From: Megalobrama amblycephala
Taxonomy: Eukaryota; Chordata; Actinopteri; Cypriniformes; Xenocyprididae
DNA: 64,000 nucleotides
Reading direction: 5' to 3'
Assembly: GCF_018812025.1 (NCBI RefSeq)
Contig: NC_063052.1
Location: 28,916,068-28,980,067, forward strand
Positions 1-12,600 of this stretch are shown in pieces. Both the position numbers and the translations under genes were made by a program. Every line of letters starts with the position of its first letter. The first letter of the stretch is position 1. The notes beneath the pieces were generated by a model. It was not told the origin of the DNA. It saw only the letters and a list, made by a program, of their open reading frames with translations, and made no database searches.

Positions 1-366
1 CATCCATCCATTCATCATCTATATGTCCATCCATCCTTCCATCCATCCATCATCTATCTGTCCATCCATTCATCCATCCAACCATCCATCCATCCATCAT
101 CTATCTGTCCATCCATCCATCCATCCAACCATACATCCATCCATCATCTATCTGTCCATCCATCCAACCATCCATCCATCATCTATCTGTCCATCCATCC
201 ATCATCAATCTGTCCATCCATCCATCCAACCATCCATCCAACCATCTATCCATCATCTATATGTCCATCCATCCATCCATCCATCCATCCAACCAACCAT
301 CCATCTATCCATCATCTATATGTCCATCCATCCATCATCTATCTGTCCATCCATCCATCCATCTCT
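1..366. repeat. CATC/CATCTATCTGTC microsatellite-minisatellite
   Basis: Nearly pure tandem CATC units are interrupted at intervals by CATCATCTATCTGTC or CATCATCTATATGTC blocks, so there is a higher-order unit of roughly 30-50 bp on a 4-bp base. The array starts at or before the window edge and stops at about 366. Open frames rich in His-Pro-Ser-Ile across it are an artefact of the 4-bp repeat. Confidence 0.95.
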
Positions 367-492
367 GTTGTTTAGAAATATTAGAATATTATTATATATT
401 AGAACATAAATATTACAACAATGAAAGCAATCATGACAAGAGAGCACAAGTCATTTGTTTTCAGAGAAAGAAGTGGATGCTGGGAAATTTAA
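367..492. other. short AT-rich spacer
   Basis: AT-rich sequence between the tandem array and the first TTAA-flanked element. No coding or RNA feature was recognised. Confidence 0.5.
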
Positions 493-1637
493 AGGGGTCA
501 TGACATGAGAAATCAAATTTTCCTTGAGCTTTTGACATATAAGAGGTCATCATACTATAAGAATATCCTGTAAGTTTTAGAGCTGAAAACTTGCTTGTTA
601 GTCCAATAAAAGCTTTAATTGACACCAGACTCAAAAAACGACAGGATTTACAAAGTGGGGATCTATGACGTCAAAGGACAGCAAGCACCGCCTCTGCAGA
701 AGAAGATCAACGCCTACTTCATCCACTGCCTGTTTAGCCCCTCCCACCGATTCGCATATGACATGCAATAGTAACATAGGCCTATGTGGTGCTAAATCAG
801 ATCAAGCTACCAAGCAATAAACATGCCGTTGAGGATTACAAAATATTGTGCAGTGCTTGGACTCGACAGTAATGCAACAACATGTAAGTAACTGTGTTAA
901 TTCTAATGCCTGATCTGATATGTAATGATTCATTTACAGTCCGATGTTCTTTGTCTGTGTCTCAGTAAATCAAACCAGTGACTAAACGTCACCTTGCATT
1001 GTTTCTCTTAGTAGGATGAAAATAATCAGTTATTTAATGGTGATTAAATTATATAAAGAAAGCCCCCTTTGCAATATCTGGAACAGCGCACGCTGAAGCT
1101 GTCAATCAAACAGCGCAAGTTTATCAGTGACTGACGCACAAAACTCCTGTTTTATTCAGCAAATCTCTTAGTTATATCTCGTTTGCACTGTTAGTGAAGA
1201 TGAAAGCATTTGTTAGTGTACAGAAATTGAGTTGCAATGACGAGATCACTGCTTTCATGCGCTCAACATGTCTGTGATCAGCTACAATGTTCATCTCTGC
1301 AACCTTTCATGCCACTATCTAAACATAATGCAACACTTTTCACGATTAGTTAACCTTAGAGCTGTAATAGTAAAAATGCGCTAAAAGAGAGAGTAATACT
1401 TGGATATTTTCATATGCAATGATGTTAGCCAATCACAGCAGTGGGCGTTTACACTGACGTCTCACAGCAGACACGCCCCTTAAAACGGAGCGTTCAAATC
1501 AGAGGCTAAAATCAGGATAGGAAAAATGCCTTTTATTCATGAATTATGACAATTTTGGATGTAAAAAGCATGCTAACATTATAAGTGCACCACAGGAAAC
1601 ATTATAAAACAATAAACCAACGCAGTTCATGACCCCT
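493..1637. mobile_element. TTAA-flanked non-autonomous DNA transposon (AGGGGTCATGA termini)
   Basis: The sequence reads TTAA-AGGGGTCATGACATGAG at the left end and CATGACCCCT-TTAA at the right end. The termini are inverted, and a TTAA is present on each side (489-492 and 1638-1641). TTAA duplications are typical of piggyBac and Kolobok elements. No transposase frame is present, so it would have been moved in trans. The family name is not recognised. Confidence 0.8.
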
Positions 1638-1860
1638 TTAAGCCTGTGAATTTAAAATCAAAATGAAGCAAAAGTGTTTTGAGAAATAATAAAACTGGTC
1701 CAACAAACAGCAACTCTCCTGGCCAGAGCTAAACCAGTATAAGATATCTGAAAGTACCTGGCATGGATTATCAGTGTTGCAAGAAAATGAAAGAATAGCC
1801 AAAAGAAAAGATTGTGCAATGTTGTGCACTGGCACAAAACAGGCCTCCCGTTTTCTTTAA

Positions 1861-2029
1861 CAGCATAGTTCACCCAAAAAAAATGACAATTTATATTATT
1901 TTTTACGTTATTTGAAACCTGTATGGCAAAAACATTCATCAAAATATCATTTTTTTTGTGCATGTTTAACATAAGAAAGAATGTCAACACAAGTAAATTA
2001 CAGAATCATTTTTAGGGTGAACTGTCCCT
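1861..2029. mobile_element. short TTAA-flanked MITE (TTCACCC-type end)
   Basis: The left end TTAA-CAGCATAGTTCACCC and right end GGGTGAACTGTCCCT-TTAA form an imperfect inverted pair about 170 bp apart. The TTCACCCAAAAAxxATGA end recurs several times in this window, for example near 10320, 12275, 25480 and 26280. Confidence 0.7.
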
Positions 2030-3448
2030 TTAAGGAGTGTGAAGCATCTGTATTGTGGAGGATTATGGCCACAGATCATTCCACAGAAGTTCATCTGTGG
2101 GCAAGGGTTTAAATTAGCCTAATTTATATCTATTCCTGGATTTAATACTACACTGTCTGGTCAATGCTCCATGCCTCTGGATATCAGATTTGACTCTACA
2201 CCTGACCCACCTAGACTTAAGACTCTTATATCACATATGTCGGAAGAAAGACAACACCAGGAGAAGCAGTGTTCAGCTTCATGTGGGCGAAGCTTGTCTA
2301 TTTGTATTTATATTTTCTTTGAAACTAGCTGTTCTGAAAAAGGTCAAGCTTCAGTGGTCTCTTCCTCTTTTTGTGGGGGAGAAAAAAAAGTTTTACTTTT
2401 TTGCAAGAAAAAAAAAATGTAGATTTTGTGTCCGTTTTTATAAGATACTTTTATACAAGTATTTCTATACAAGTAACTTTGTCGGCTTGGGAAAAGATAC
2501 AGTACATTGTGAAAACTTATAAAAGTTTTCCATTCATAGATTAAACTTTGCCCGGGGCTAAAGGTCACCGTTGACATTGAGTCTTCTCTGAATACCTTTT
2601 ATAGTCCAGGAATCTGTTTCTAGGAAACAAAGCCTTGGTATCAAGAATAAGGTTTTATAACTTTAAAAGTTTTGTTTTTCTCCCTAGTGTATATTTCCTT
2701 TCTAGACTATTTTTTGTTTCTTTTATACAGTGCATATTCACTGTGTCTATACATATTTTTTTTGTAACAATATAAATATGCAATATACATTGTGATGTGA
2801 TCCGTGCCAAAAAGTTTGTTCCAACCTCCAGTGATGTCATTTATGGTACGACACGCCACAGCTCTTCAGCGCTCTGTCCTCTCTGTCTGCCTATGACAAA
2901 TGTGAACAGTTCGCAAAAAAAGAAGGAAAAAAGTGGAAAGGAAAAGTAAAATCAGTTCCCTGTAACATTTTCAGAAATGTTCAACTTTATGATGCCAAGA
3001 CCAGGACAAGACCCAAGAAATAAACACGTTACAGCAAGCTTACAGTGGCTCCGTTCCAAAACCTTGTGAACTGCCTATATAGCCAGCATCCTAACCTCAT
3101 AAATGACTGATTTGGAATGCTTAACAAGAAAACTAGCAGGACAAACGTCTCACAAGAAAGCACTTTGGCAAAGTTCATAAAAACTGGCTGGGCTTGCTTG
3201 TTTGTTTTGTAATAACAAAAAAGTTCAATTTTTAGGCAAATGAAAAGACCCTCTTTAAACTGAAAGTAAAATGAATAAGCCTCAGGCAAAAGGAAAGATT
3301 TTGTTGTAGATTTCAAAGCAATGCATTACTTTACTAGTTACTAGAAGTAATCTGATTGCATAACTCGCATTACTTGTAATGCATTACCACTTAAATATCA
3401 GGTAAAATATGAAATTTTCATAAAAATTGGAAATGTATTGGGCGCTAT
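2030..3448. other. intergenic, no gene recognised
   Basis: AT-rich DNA with A/T runs. At about 3320-3400 there is a fragment of the interspersed repeat with motif AATGCATTAC and TTACTAGTTACT; a related repeat lies in the opposite sense at about 45390. I saw no exon or RNA gene. Confidence 0.5.
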
Positions 3449-3877
3449 ATACACCAATCAGGCATAACATTATGACAACCTTCCTAATATTGTGTTGGTC
3501 CCCCTTTTGCTGCCAAAACAGCCCTGACCCGTCTAGGCATGGACTCCACTAGAACCTGAATAGTGTGCTGAGGTATCTGGCACCAAGATGTTAGCAACAG
3601 ATCCTTTAAGTCCTGTAAGTTACTAGGTGGGGCCTCCATGGATCGGACTTGCTTGTTCAGCACATCCCACAGATGCTCGCTTGGATTGAGATCTGGGGAA
3701 TTTGGAAGCCAAGTCAACACCTTAATCTCATTGTTGTGCTCCTCAAGCCATTCCAGATCCATTTTTGCTTTGTAGCAGGGCGCATTATCCTGCTGAAAGA
3801 GACCACAGCCACCAGGAAATACCATTTAAATGACATGATATGGTAGGTTGCTTAGGTAGGTAGTACATATCAAAGTA

Positions 3878-4261
3878 GTTAAGTCACCTTTATTTATATA
3901 GCGCTTTTTACAATGCAGATTGTGTCAAAGCAGCTTTACAGTGATAACTAGTATATAATTTTGGCTGCACAGCAGCTCTTAAAGAATGGTGTCAATGCAG
4001 GCAGATCAAAGCACTGTTTAATAAATGTCAAGAATACTGTTGAATATCGAATGTCAAGTCAAATGTCAAGTGTCCCCAACTAAGCAAGCCAAAGGCGACA
4101 GCGGCAAGGAACCCAAACTCCCAACAGGTGACATCAGGTGGCAAACAGGTGGCAAATAGGTGTTAAAATGGAGAAAAAAACCTTGGGAGAAACCAGGCTT
4201 AGTCGGCGGGCCAGTTCTCCTCTGGCGAACAGTGCTTTGTTACGATTCAGGTTGCTATCAT
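3878..4261. mobile_element. 384-bp insertion in Tc1 copy 1 (AAGTA duplication)
   Basis: Compared with the uninterrupted copy at 56.7 kb, foreign DNA sits between AAGTA (3873-3877) and a second AAGTA (4262-4266). The insert contains CTTTATTTATATAGCGCTTT and a CTTGGGAGAAACCAGGC-like block, both of which I recognise as common in fish genomes. I cannot assign it to a named class. Confidence 0.75.
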
Positions 4262-4427
4262 AAGTAACATCCACATGGATGGAAGGACCCAAGGTTTCCC
4301 AGCAGAACATTGCCCAAAGCATCACACTGCCTCCGCCGGCTTGCCTTCTTCCCATAGTGCATCCTGGTGCCATGTGTTTCCCAGGTAAGTGACGCACATG
4401 CACCCGACCATCCACGTGATGTAAAAG

Positions 4428-4718
4428 TGCACTAGTTCACACTTACAAATGATTAGATAGAATAAGATGTATGCTTATTTGGCGAGCTGTCCGGGGCAGG
4501 GCTCCGATCTCAGAATGTCACCCAAACCCAGAGTACTCCCCCGTATCTTTGGTTGGGATAGTAACCAGGCAAGTTTGAGGAGACGGGGTGGTGAAGGGAT
4601 GCAGAAAAAACTGTAGAGGAACATAGGTGAGTCGGCTACGTATTTATAGGCCTCCTCTTATCCTGATTGGGTTGATCATTTGAATGTGCTCCTCCAGAAC
4701 TTTGTTAATAAAACATCA
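4428..4718. mobile_element. candidate solo LTR in Tc1 copy 1
   Basis: A 291-bp insert starts TGCACTAG and ends AACATCA (TG...CA ends). It is flanked by AAAAG on the left and TAAAG on the right, where the uninterrupted copy has a single site. TG/CA ends, an AATAAAA motif just before the right end and a 5-bp near-perfect duplication fit a solo LTR. No internal retroelement sequence is present. Confidence 0.6.
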
Positions 4719-5036
4719 TAAAGCGTGATTCATCAGACCAGGCCACCTTCTTCCATTGCTCCGTGATCCAGTTCTGATGCTCACGTGCCCACTGTTGCTG
4801 CTTTCGGCGGCGGACAGGGGTCAGCATGGGCACCTTGACTGGTCTGTGCATTCAGTCCCATACGCAACAAACTGTGATGCACTGTGTGTTGTGATGCCTT
4901 TCTATCAGAACCAGCATTAACTTCTTGAGGAATCTGAGCTAAAGTAGCTCGTCTGTTGGATCGGATCACACGGCCCATCCTTCGCTCCACATGTGCATCA
5001 ATGAGCCTTGGCCGCCCATGACCCTGTTGCCGGTTG

Positions 5037-6370
5037 TGACTTATTTTTGAGATTTCTTTGTGCATTTTCTTTGAATTTTTTTTACTGAGCTCACCGCAAT
5101 GCATTCTCGGATTAGAATTTGGTCAAAACAAAATATTTTAGAAGGCAGCATAATTTTGGAACATACTACAGAGCGTATGCAGGTTTGCTTTACATCATAT
5201 AGGAAAGCACAGGTCCTGATAGTTTCCCAAAACAATCATTGACTAATTATGAGGTTGACATAAGAAATCTGATTCATTGGCTTGATGTTGAGTAATGTTG
5301 AATAGTCATGAGGAAGTTGTATGTTCTGAAGAAGATATATTTTTATTGCTTTCATACCTGTCCTGTCTGGCTTACCTGTTAGGCCATACAGCTGTTGCAG
5401 ACGTCACATGCCTCACTTTCAGGATCAAACTGGATTGAATTAGAAGGCTGAAGGCGGTACAGTCTGACAACATCCATGTGTCATACAGCTGTTTCAGAGC
5501 AGTAAGTAAAGCTAGACTGTTTGCGCAATACACATATTAGAAATTGGGCTTTTTCAGTATATCCTGCCATTTTGATGGCAAAGTAAAACAAGTAGATCTT
5601 AGATCTCAAAATAAAATTTAAGATTGTATTGCAAAAAAAAGGATTGTGAATATGAAGACCGACCAGTTGTTTCTAGGTTTTCATGTGTGTAGTAGAATAT
5701 TTATTGTTTATGCATAAACTGTCAAATTAAGTCCAATTAGAGGTAAAGTTTTATAAAAACTGAAGAGGAAAATACCATAAAAATAATTTAAATTGAAGGT
5801 GTTTACACAAGTAGGCCTATATAACTTAGGTTTTGCAAGAGAAATATGTAAATACTGTAAATTTTAACTATACCACTGACATATTGACACGCCATAGCAA
5901 ACAAAGCCTGAAAGAATCTGGATGTGGCCTCTATCAAAATTAAAAGTGTAAAGATCTTCTTAAGTTACTGACTAGGATTTTATGTCTTTTGAAATATTTC
6001 TTGTTGGTGGGTTGAGATGTTGGGTTCGACTCATTATCATAAGGAGAGATAGAGGAGACTTGAGCCCCATGATTTGTTCCATGAGAGGTACTTGAATTAT
6101 ATATTAGCATTCAGCAGAAGTAACTGCTGTTTTGACAAGAGTGCTAAAATGCCTGCTGGCTCTTCTTGAATCTGTCAACAGACAAGTGTGTATTGTGCAA
6201 TACACAGTCACAAGTGTGTATGTGCGATAGTGAGACTATATTGAAGATGTGAGGTGCACACTAGACATTTACTAGAATGAAAAATGATTTCTTAAATAAG
6301 CATGGACAGAAAACTACTTTTTTTTCCCCCCATTACATTATCCTTGTGTCCAAATATGCATAATTCCCAG
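5037..6370. other. intergenic, nothing recognised
   Basis: AT-rich DNA with short spurious frames only. No splice-bounded coding exon, tRNA or recognisable transposon end was seen. Confidence 0.5.
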
Positions 6371-6372
6371 CT

Positions 6373-6880
6373 ATACTGGGTTAAAAACAACTCATGTTGG
6401 GTTGAAAATGGACACACCCAGCGATTGGGTTGTTTTAACACAGCAGTTGGGTTAAATGTTTGTCCAAAGTGCTGAGCAGTTTTATTTAACCCCAACTATT
6501 GTTTAAAAATGACTATGTGGCTGGCTTAAAATGAACCCAAAATAGGTTGGAAATTAAAAATGAGACACGTAATTAGGCAACAATAATCAAAAGGTGACTA
6601 TTTATTAATAAGCAATTTAATAAATGTTTATTGTTTAATTATTATTCATTAAACTTAAATGTTCATTTAATAAACATATTAATAAATGTTCATTTCCAAC
6701 ATATTTTGTGTTCTTTTTAAGGAAGCGATACAGTAATTTTTAAACAATAGTTGAGTTAAATAAAACTACCCAGCAGGTTGGGCAAACATTTAACCCAACC
6801 GTTGGGTTAAAACAACCCAGTTGCTGGGTTTGTTCATTTTCAACCCATCTTGGGTTGTTTTTAACCCAGCATTTTTAGTG
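6373..6880. mobile_element. inverted-repeat MITE built from GGGTTAAAACAACCCA-type units
   Basis: The left arm (about 6373-6510) and right arm (about 6740-6880) are inverted copies: ACTGGGTTAAAAACAAC on the left and GTTGTTTTTAACCCAGC on the right. Inside each arm the motif AACCCA/TGGGTT repeats several times. The AT-rich centre has no frame. The right end reads CATTTTTAGTG, suggesting a CACTAAAAATG terminus. Confidence 0.8.
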
Positions 6881-7540
6881 TATATTGTGCAAAAAAGCAG
6901 TAGGTCAAATGAGAAGGCTATTCAAATACACATTGTTCATGAAACAACACCAAGATGACCTGCAAAATGTAGGCTGCTTCAGTGTTTAAGAAGTTAATCA
7001 AATTAAGTGTGTTAAAAGTAGCCTAATTCATATACTTTTATATTAGGAGCATATGATTTGTTTGACTCTTCTCTGTTGGAGGTTAATCAATTGTATTCAA
7101 CTGATTCATCAAGTATAAACTACTAGAGAAAACAAATGAAGACAGACCAAATTGAATTGAACAAAGACTAGCCTAACTTGCATTTCGAGTCTGTGTGAAA
7201 GTGTCAATGGCTTGTTCTTTATACAGACTTTTGTTGATTGTGGAAGATGAAAGCATTTATACCCTAAGTGTTAAAAGGGGGCATTTCCAGCATTTAGCAC
7301 TTTAGTTCTGTCGCATAATCCAATCAGAACGCGATGTCCTTTGAATGCCCGGGAGGGAATCGATATTAAACGTTTATTGTTAATCATACTGTGTTTGTTC
7401 CATAACCATGTCAGATTTCCAAGAATAGTTTATCACAATATATTCGGGAAAATATGTTTACAATCGATTCCCCAACGTCATTCTGAGCTACAAGCTACAA
7501 TACATCTCTAGAGGGCGATCGACTGCTTCTCCGTTGTAGA
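6881..7540. other. upstream flank of efna1
   Basis: No gene recognised. The last 200 bp become richer in CpG toward the efna1 start. Confidence 0.45.
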
Positions 7541-7835
7541 GAATGAAGTCTGTGTGTTGATTGGCTGCTGGAGCTGTGGGCGTGGTTTGTGCGAAGGACT
7601 TTCTACAAAACCAAAATGCGACGCAAAGAAAGTTTCATTCAGCACTGAATACATAGATAACAGACGCGGATCTCTTGATTTATTGTCAATCTTTGTAGCG
7701 CTGAGTACAAACCGCACATTAACTAGTTTAAGAGCAGTTTATAGCAACACGGCTGTACGGAAACAGGGCTTTAGAAAAAACTTTACCTATTGCTGGTAAT
7801 TTTCTTAATTTGGATTGAATCACAGAGGGTTTATA
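7541..7835 (+). promoter_or_regulatory. putative efna1 promoter-proximal region / 5' UTR
   Basis: Just upstream of the efna1 start codon lie an inverted CCAAT box (GATTGG, about 7559) and a KLF/Sp-like GC box (GGGCGTGG, about 7577). No TATA box stands out. Where transcription starts cannot be read from sequence alone, so the split between promoter and 5' UTR is unknown. Confidence 0.4.
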
Positions 7836-7933
7836 ATGGATCTGGTGTGGCTTTTATACCTCTCAGCGAGTATCTGCGCTTTGCTCGTCTCTGCTGAGAG
7901 ACACACTGTTTTCTGGAATAGTACCAACCCTAA
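7836..7933 (+). CDS. efna1: efna1 coding exon 1 (signal peptide)
   Basis: ATG begins MDLVWLLYLSASICALLVSA, a classic signal peptide, and continues to ERHTVFWNSTNP. The exon ends after AA of a split Lys codon, directly before GTAAGTA, a strong donor (phase 2). No upstream in-frame ATG gives a better leader. Confidence 0.92.
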
Positions 7934-9641
7934 GTAAGTACTTTTGCCATTTCTACCTCATTCATCCCTGAATTTATGTTGTGATAGGCTAATGCTTGTA
8001 ATGTAATTTACTTTACGCTGAAACGCTGCTAGTAATAACTTTTTGCGAACTCCAGCATCATTCATTTTGGTACTATTTGTTTTTAAGGTTTAAGTAAATT
8101 ATTAGAACTTTTAGTAGCTAGTCTTCATGTTAATGTTTATTTGCATATTAATACTGGTTTTATGGTCAGTGAATTTGGTAGGTCTGCAGAGTTAAAGACT
8201 CGTGCTTGTTTACACTGTGGATGCGTTTTGACGTTGTGATGTTACATCTTTACCTGTAACAGATTGCATAATCCAGGCACTCTTATTGCGTCATAATCTA
8301 TCTATTAGGACCCCCATCACCGGAATGCGTGTTTACCTGTTTGTACAAATGATCATCTATCTATCTGCCTCTTTCTAAGAAGAATTGATGCTCGCTGGGT
8401 GTGTGCTGACTATTCTCGTTCTCGTACACATCTTAACAGGAATAGAAGCCTAAGTTATGGTTATGGTCATTTTTTATTTAATGTACACTCAAAATTAAAA
8501 TACCTTCACGGTCCTGGCTTTATTAGCGTTGTTAATTCATGAGTTGAAAAAATAAGATTAAATTGAAAATACGAGGAAGCGTACGGGAGCGTTTTATTTT
8601 TTGACGTGTAGCTACGAATCAGTGAGGTGTTGAAATAGGTGCTGAATGCTGAGTGACTTTTCCGATGACTGATAGTCGCAGAGCAGATGACTGGAGCTGG
8701 GATTGCAAAACTCGAATTGCCGATACGAGGAAAACGTGAACGAATCAATTCTGAACCTTTTTAAAGATTCTGTTGAACCGACTCACCGAACGTTTGCGAT
8801 GGACTGAAAGGAGAACTTTGTTTCTGTGTAGATACAATGCAAGGTGGTTCAATGTATTCTCCAGCGGGTAAGAAATTTCATCTGGCGAAACAAACTCTAA
8901 CTAAATAGAGTATGAAACTAAATACAGCAGTATTTATCCAAATATTAAACCACAAAAGGCATATTCATTTTCTCGCATTGACTTCTGAGAACACTTTTGA
9001 GTGAAGACTCAAAGGAGTTCTTGATTTTAAACCGGTTCACTGAAACGAACCGATTCGTTCAAATGAATCAGATTTCTTGAAGCTAAACCTGGCAAACAAG
9101 ATGTAGGGTCAGGCTGAGTTACAGTAATGTTTTTGTCATCTTTGAACAATTGAAGACTTCAGATGCAAAAGCCTCTAAGTGCCATCTGAATTTTTCTTCT
9201 AAAATGAGCATTTTTATCAAGCTTGTGTGTTTATGTTCAGTTATTTCACTTTAATGGCAATGAAAAGGACCTGTTAATTGCCATTTAAGTGAACTTACTG
9301 AACCTAAACATACAAGCTTGATAAAAAAAAAAATGCTCATTTTAGAAGAAAATTTCAGATGGCACTTAGAGGCTTTTGCATCTGAAGTCTTCAATTGGCG
9401 TTAATAGTCCAAGATCTATTCCAAGAGCCCAAAGGCAGTGAAACTGAATTAGTGTAGAAACGCTTATAAGACACAGAAAACACACACACACATTTAACCC
9501 ATCCACTCTTCTTAGAACAATAAGCGTTTGCTTCAGCAGATGTAATGATTATGTCAATGTCCAAACAACAGCGATCATTTTAGCGCCTGTGTAATCCACA
9601 CACTTACTATTTTTATTCCATATATTAATCTCTCTCCTCCA

Positions 9642-9672
<31 letters not shown>

Positions 9673-12600
9673 GTGATCTAATCCTGTTTTCATAGAAATA
9701 CCAGAGGGGCTGGGGGAGATACTTTCGTTTTTTTTTCTGCACTCCTTTTTTTTTCCCTTTATGCACTTCTTTCTTTCTGCATTTCTTTTTTTTCAATTCA
9801 TTACACAAAGGAAATAAAGTCCAGTAAATATTATAATGTGACTGCATTTGCATTCATATCTCTGATGCATATGTTCGACAGCCTGTGTGCATATGTGTGT
9901 AGGTGTGTATAAGTCTTGGGGGGAAGGATGACTCTAGGGTCGACAGACCATTGCAGCTGAGCACACTTTTTTTTTCTTCAGCATGAGAGGTGATTCTGAG
10001 TTGGGTCGTGTCAACGCGCATGTTTGAATTTGTTGGTGCATGTTCTTATTGTGCTTGCAGCTGCTTGCTGTAACACATGTGTTGTAGTGTTGCTCACAGT
10101 CGATTGTTGATCAACTGGAAGGTGTGTTTCTGTGAGGGCTGATTAAGGAGTGTCCTGGTGAGCAGTTGTAACTCAGCACTTGTTTATGATTCACTGACTC
10201 ACTCTTATATTTATTAACCAAACTTCCTCTGTTAAATTCTCTGTGCGCTCCTGCAGAGTGTGTTTTTCTCTGTTTAATCATTTGGAAGTACAACTTTATG
10301 ACTTGTAATTCATTAAAGGAATTGTTCACCCAAAATTTAAAATGATTTATTTATATTGTTGCAAGCCGAAAGTGATAGAAAGCAGTGCACCATCATCATA
10401 TTAACAGATATCATAAAAGAGCTCCAAACGACTATATTCCAAGATTTCTGAAGTCACATGATAGCTTTGTGTGAGGAACAGAACGAGTCATTACTCACTG
10501 AAAATGTGGCCTAGATTTCTTTGGCATGTTTATGAAAGTTCAGGAGATGAGGACAAAGTCCAATTCATGAACAATTCATTCTTTCAAGTGGAATCTTTTC
10601 AATGTTCAATCAATTTATCCAGTTCAGAAAACTTGTCTGAAGTGTTCATGAATCATATACTCACCTACTCAATGATCTGGTCCTAATGGCATTTTTTTTA
10701 GTGAACAACAACTAAAATTTTGTGGGGTTTTTTTTCACTCACGCTTCACCACATGCATGACTTCAGAAGATTTGGAATAGAGTACATAACTATATTATGG
10801 TTAACTGGCACAAAGTTCATTAACCAGTTTTATTTTTTACTTTTATTCTTTGATGATTTTGAAGCTTGAAAGCTCCAGTCCCATTTATTGTAATAGTATG
10901 GCAAAGAGTGACTAGTACACCATTCACAATTTTTCCTTTCATGTTCCATATATGGAAACATGGAATGACAAGAGATTAAGTAAAAAATGACAGAAATTTA
11001 ATTTGTTGTGTGAACTAATCTTTTAATATTATTACTCATGGATGCTAAATCTTTTCTGTAATTGTGGCACTTATTTTATCAGCACTCAAAGGCTTATAGA
11101 GATTTCTTCTCTTTTTGTATCTTTCTTCTGTCTCCTTTTCTCTTTCTTTGGCTTCGCTCTCTCTCCTACCTGTCTTTCCCAAACCTCCTCCCTTTCCTCT
11201 GGCTGCTTGCCCTGTACCGCATGGTTAACTGGCACAAAGTTCAACCTCTCCTCTGCTGCTTTTTCTTTAACTCTTTCCCTCTATGGTTTTGCTCTGCCCC
11301 AATCCCATCAGTACCCCAAAACTCTCCGACCTCCTCACATTTTCGCTTTTTCTCCGCTTGTTCGCGATCACCCCATTGTGTTACTGTTTCACCCTGTAAA
11401 AAGGCCTTTTACATGGTTTAATTCAGCCAGAAATGGGGCTTTCTTGGTTTTCTACCCTAAATGTCCCATTCACTGGTGTTTTTTCCAGGGAACGGGGCTT
11501 TTTGCTTGTGAGGTTTTGCCAGCTAAGTGCTTTTTTGTTATACGTTCCAGCCAAATTAGCACGCTCCCACCGCAGATCTGCAGTGGAACAAAACCAGGGG
11601 CTAGTGTGACCAATTGCGGGGCAGAGTTCACAGCCGAAATGAAGTGCCATTCATGCGGTGTGTCTGTCACTGTGCGCGTCTGTAAATGTGTGCGGAGAGG
11701 AGAAGTGGAGATAGAAACCGGTGATAAAGTGCCATTTTGCTTTTGTCTACATGTCACTTAGCATTAAACTCATCAGATCTGTGTGTGTGTGTGTTACACT
11801 GACAGTGAGAGAGTGAGTGATGAAGTGCCATTCACTCTCTGTAGTCTGTCACTCTCTCTGGTGGCCTTCAAATAGGGAGGCCGCCACTCGAGCCCACCTC
11901 TTTCCTGATCTCCTGTCTGGCTTCTCCCTCATTCCCTCTACCTTTTATCTCAGCCATACACACCAGAGCTTTTCATCCTTTTATTCAGTTCCTGTCCTTA
12001 TTTCCTTTCTCTCTGTGAAAGAAGGGCGAAAAAGAGGTGTTAATTTTTTTTCTTTGCCTTTCTTTATCGGTGTTGGCAGCCATAACCACCAGAGCCTGTC
12101 TCGCTTCCCTTTTCTCCTCCCTTTCACCTTCTTCATGCCTATTCCGTCCATTCCCTTACTCTGAATTCAGGCGATATCCACAGAATACAGATGGCTGTCA
12201 TTCACAAAGCTCTACAGATTCCCGCCCATTGAGTGTTTGTTTTTTAGCTAGTTTAGTGCACATTTCCATTTAAAGGGTTATTCACCCAAAAATGAAAATT
12301 GTCATCGTTTACTCCCACGGAAATGGTCAAGCATCCAGGGAAAAACATGAGATATTCTCGATTCATTTTAACCAATAAAAAAAATCAATTGAGATTCGAG
12401 AACCTCTCTGATTGATGGATCTCGCAACGGGTCCTGGCAGCTCGTAATACACACAATTCTACCATTATATTTAGCATTACAACATAACCTGACACAAAAG
12501 CTTGTGCTTTCTGGGTTTTTGTTAAATTGCATTTTAAGTAATTAACTCCATAATCATCAGCAGTGGTGGATCCTGGCATTGGCATAGGCTCACAGAGGTT

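Larger units (their letters stand above)
3449..5036 (-). mobile_element. Tc1-like element, truncated copy 1 with two insertions
   Basis: The left terminus ACACCAATCAGGCATAACAT matches the terminus of the second copy at about 56355 (ACACCGATCAGGCATTACAT). The body aligns along its length with that copy but is interrupted at 3878-4261 and 4428-4718. It is cut off at about 5036, before the N-terminal end of the transposase and before the other terminal repeat. Tc1 elements (IS630/Tc1/mariner superfamily) move by cut and paste into TA. Confidence 0.9.
3484..5036 (-). pseudogene. Tc1-like transposase remnant
   Basis: Three separate - strand pieces are visible. An N-terminal part (about 4781-5036) has the [15 protein letters not shown] linker between the two DNA-binding helix-turn-helix units. 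A central part (about 4262-4415) has GRVHVRHLPGKHMAPGCTMG. A C-terminal part (3484-3825) has the second catalytic Asp in FQQDNAPC and the Glu in NPSEHLWD. The first Asp block (WSDESH type) is largely lost at the second insertion. Two foreign insertions, frame breaks and truncation make it a dead gene. The catalytic Glu is kept here, unlike in the copy at 56.4 kb. Confidence 0.9.

Noticed and set aside
1..366. CRISPR-like regular repeats
   Set aside because: The array has no unique spacers and the repeats are a 4-bp microsatellite in a vertebrate genome.
23..503. Long His-Pro-Ser-Ile open frames
   Set aside because: Direct consequence of the CATC tetranucleotide repeat; there is no gene.
11042..11761. 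239-codon open frame in efna1 intron 1
   Set aside because: It lies within a pyrimidine-rich intron stretch, is rich in Phe/Ser/Leu/Cys from composition alone, has no domain, and two other long frames overlap it on both strands.
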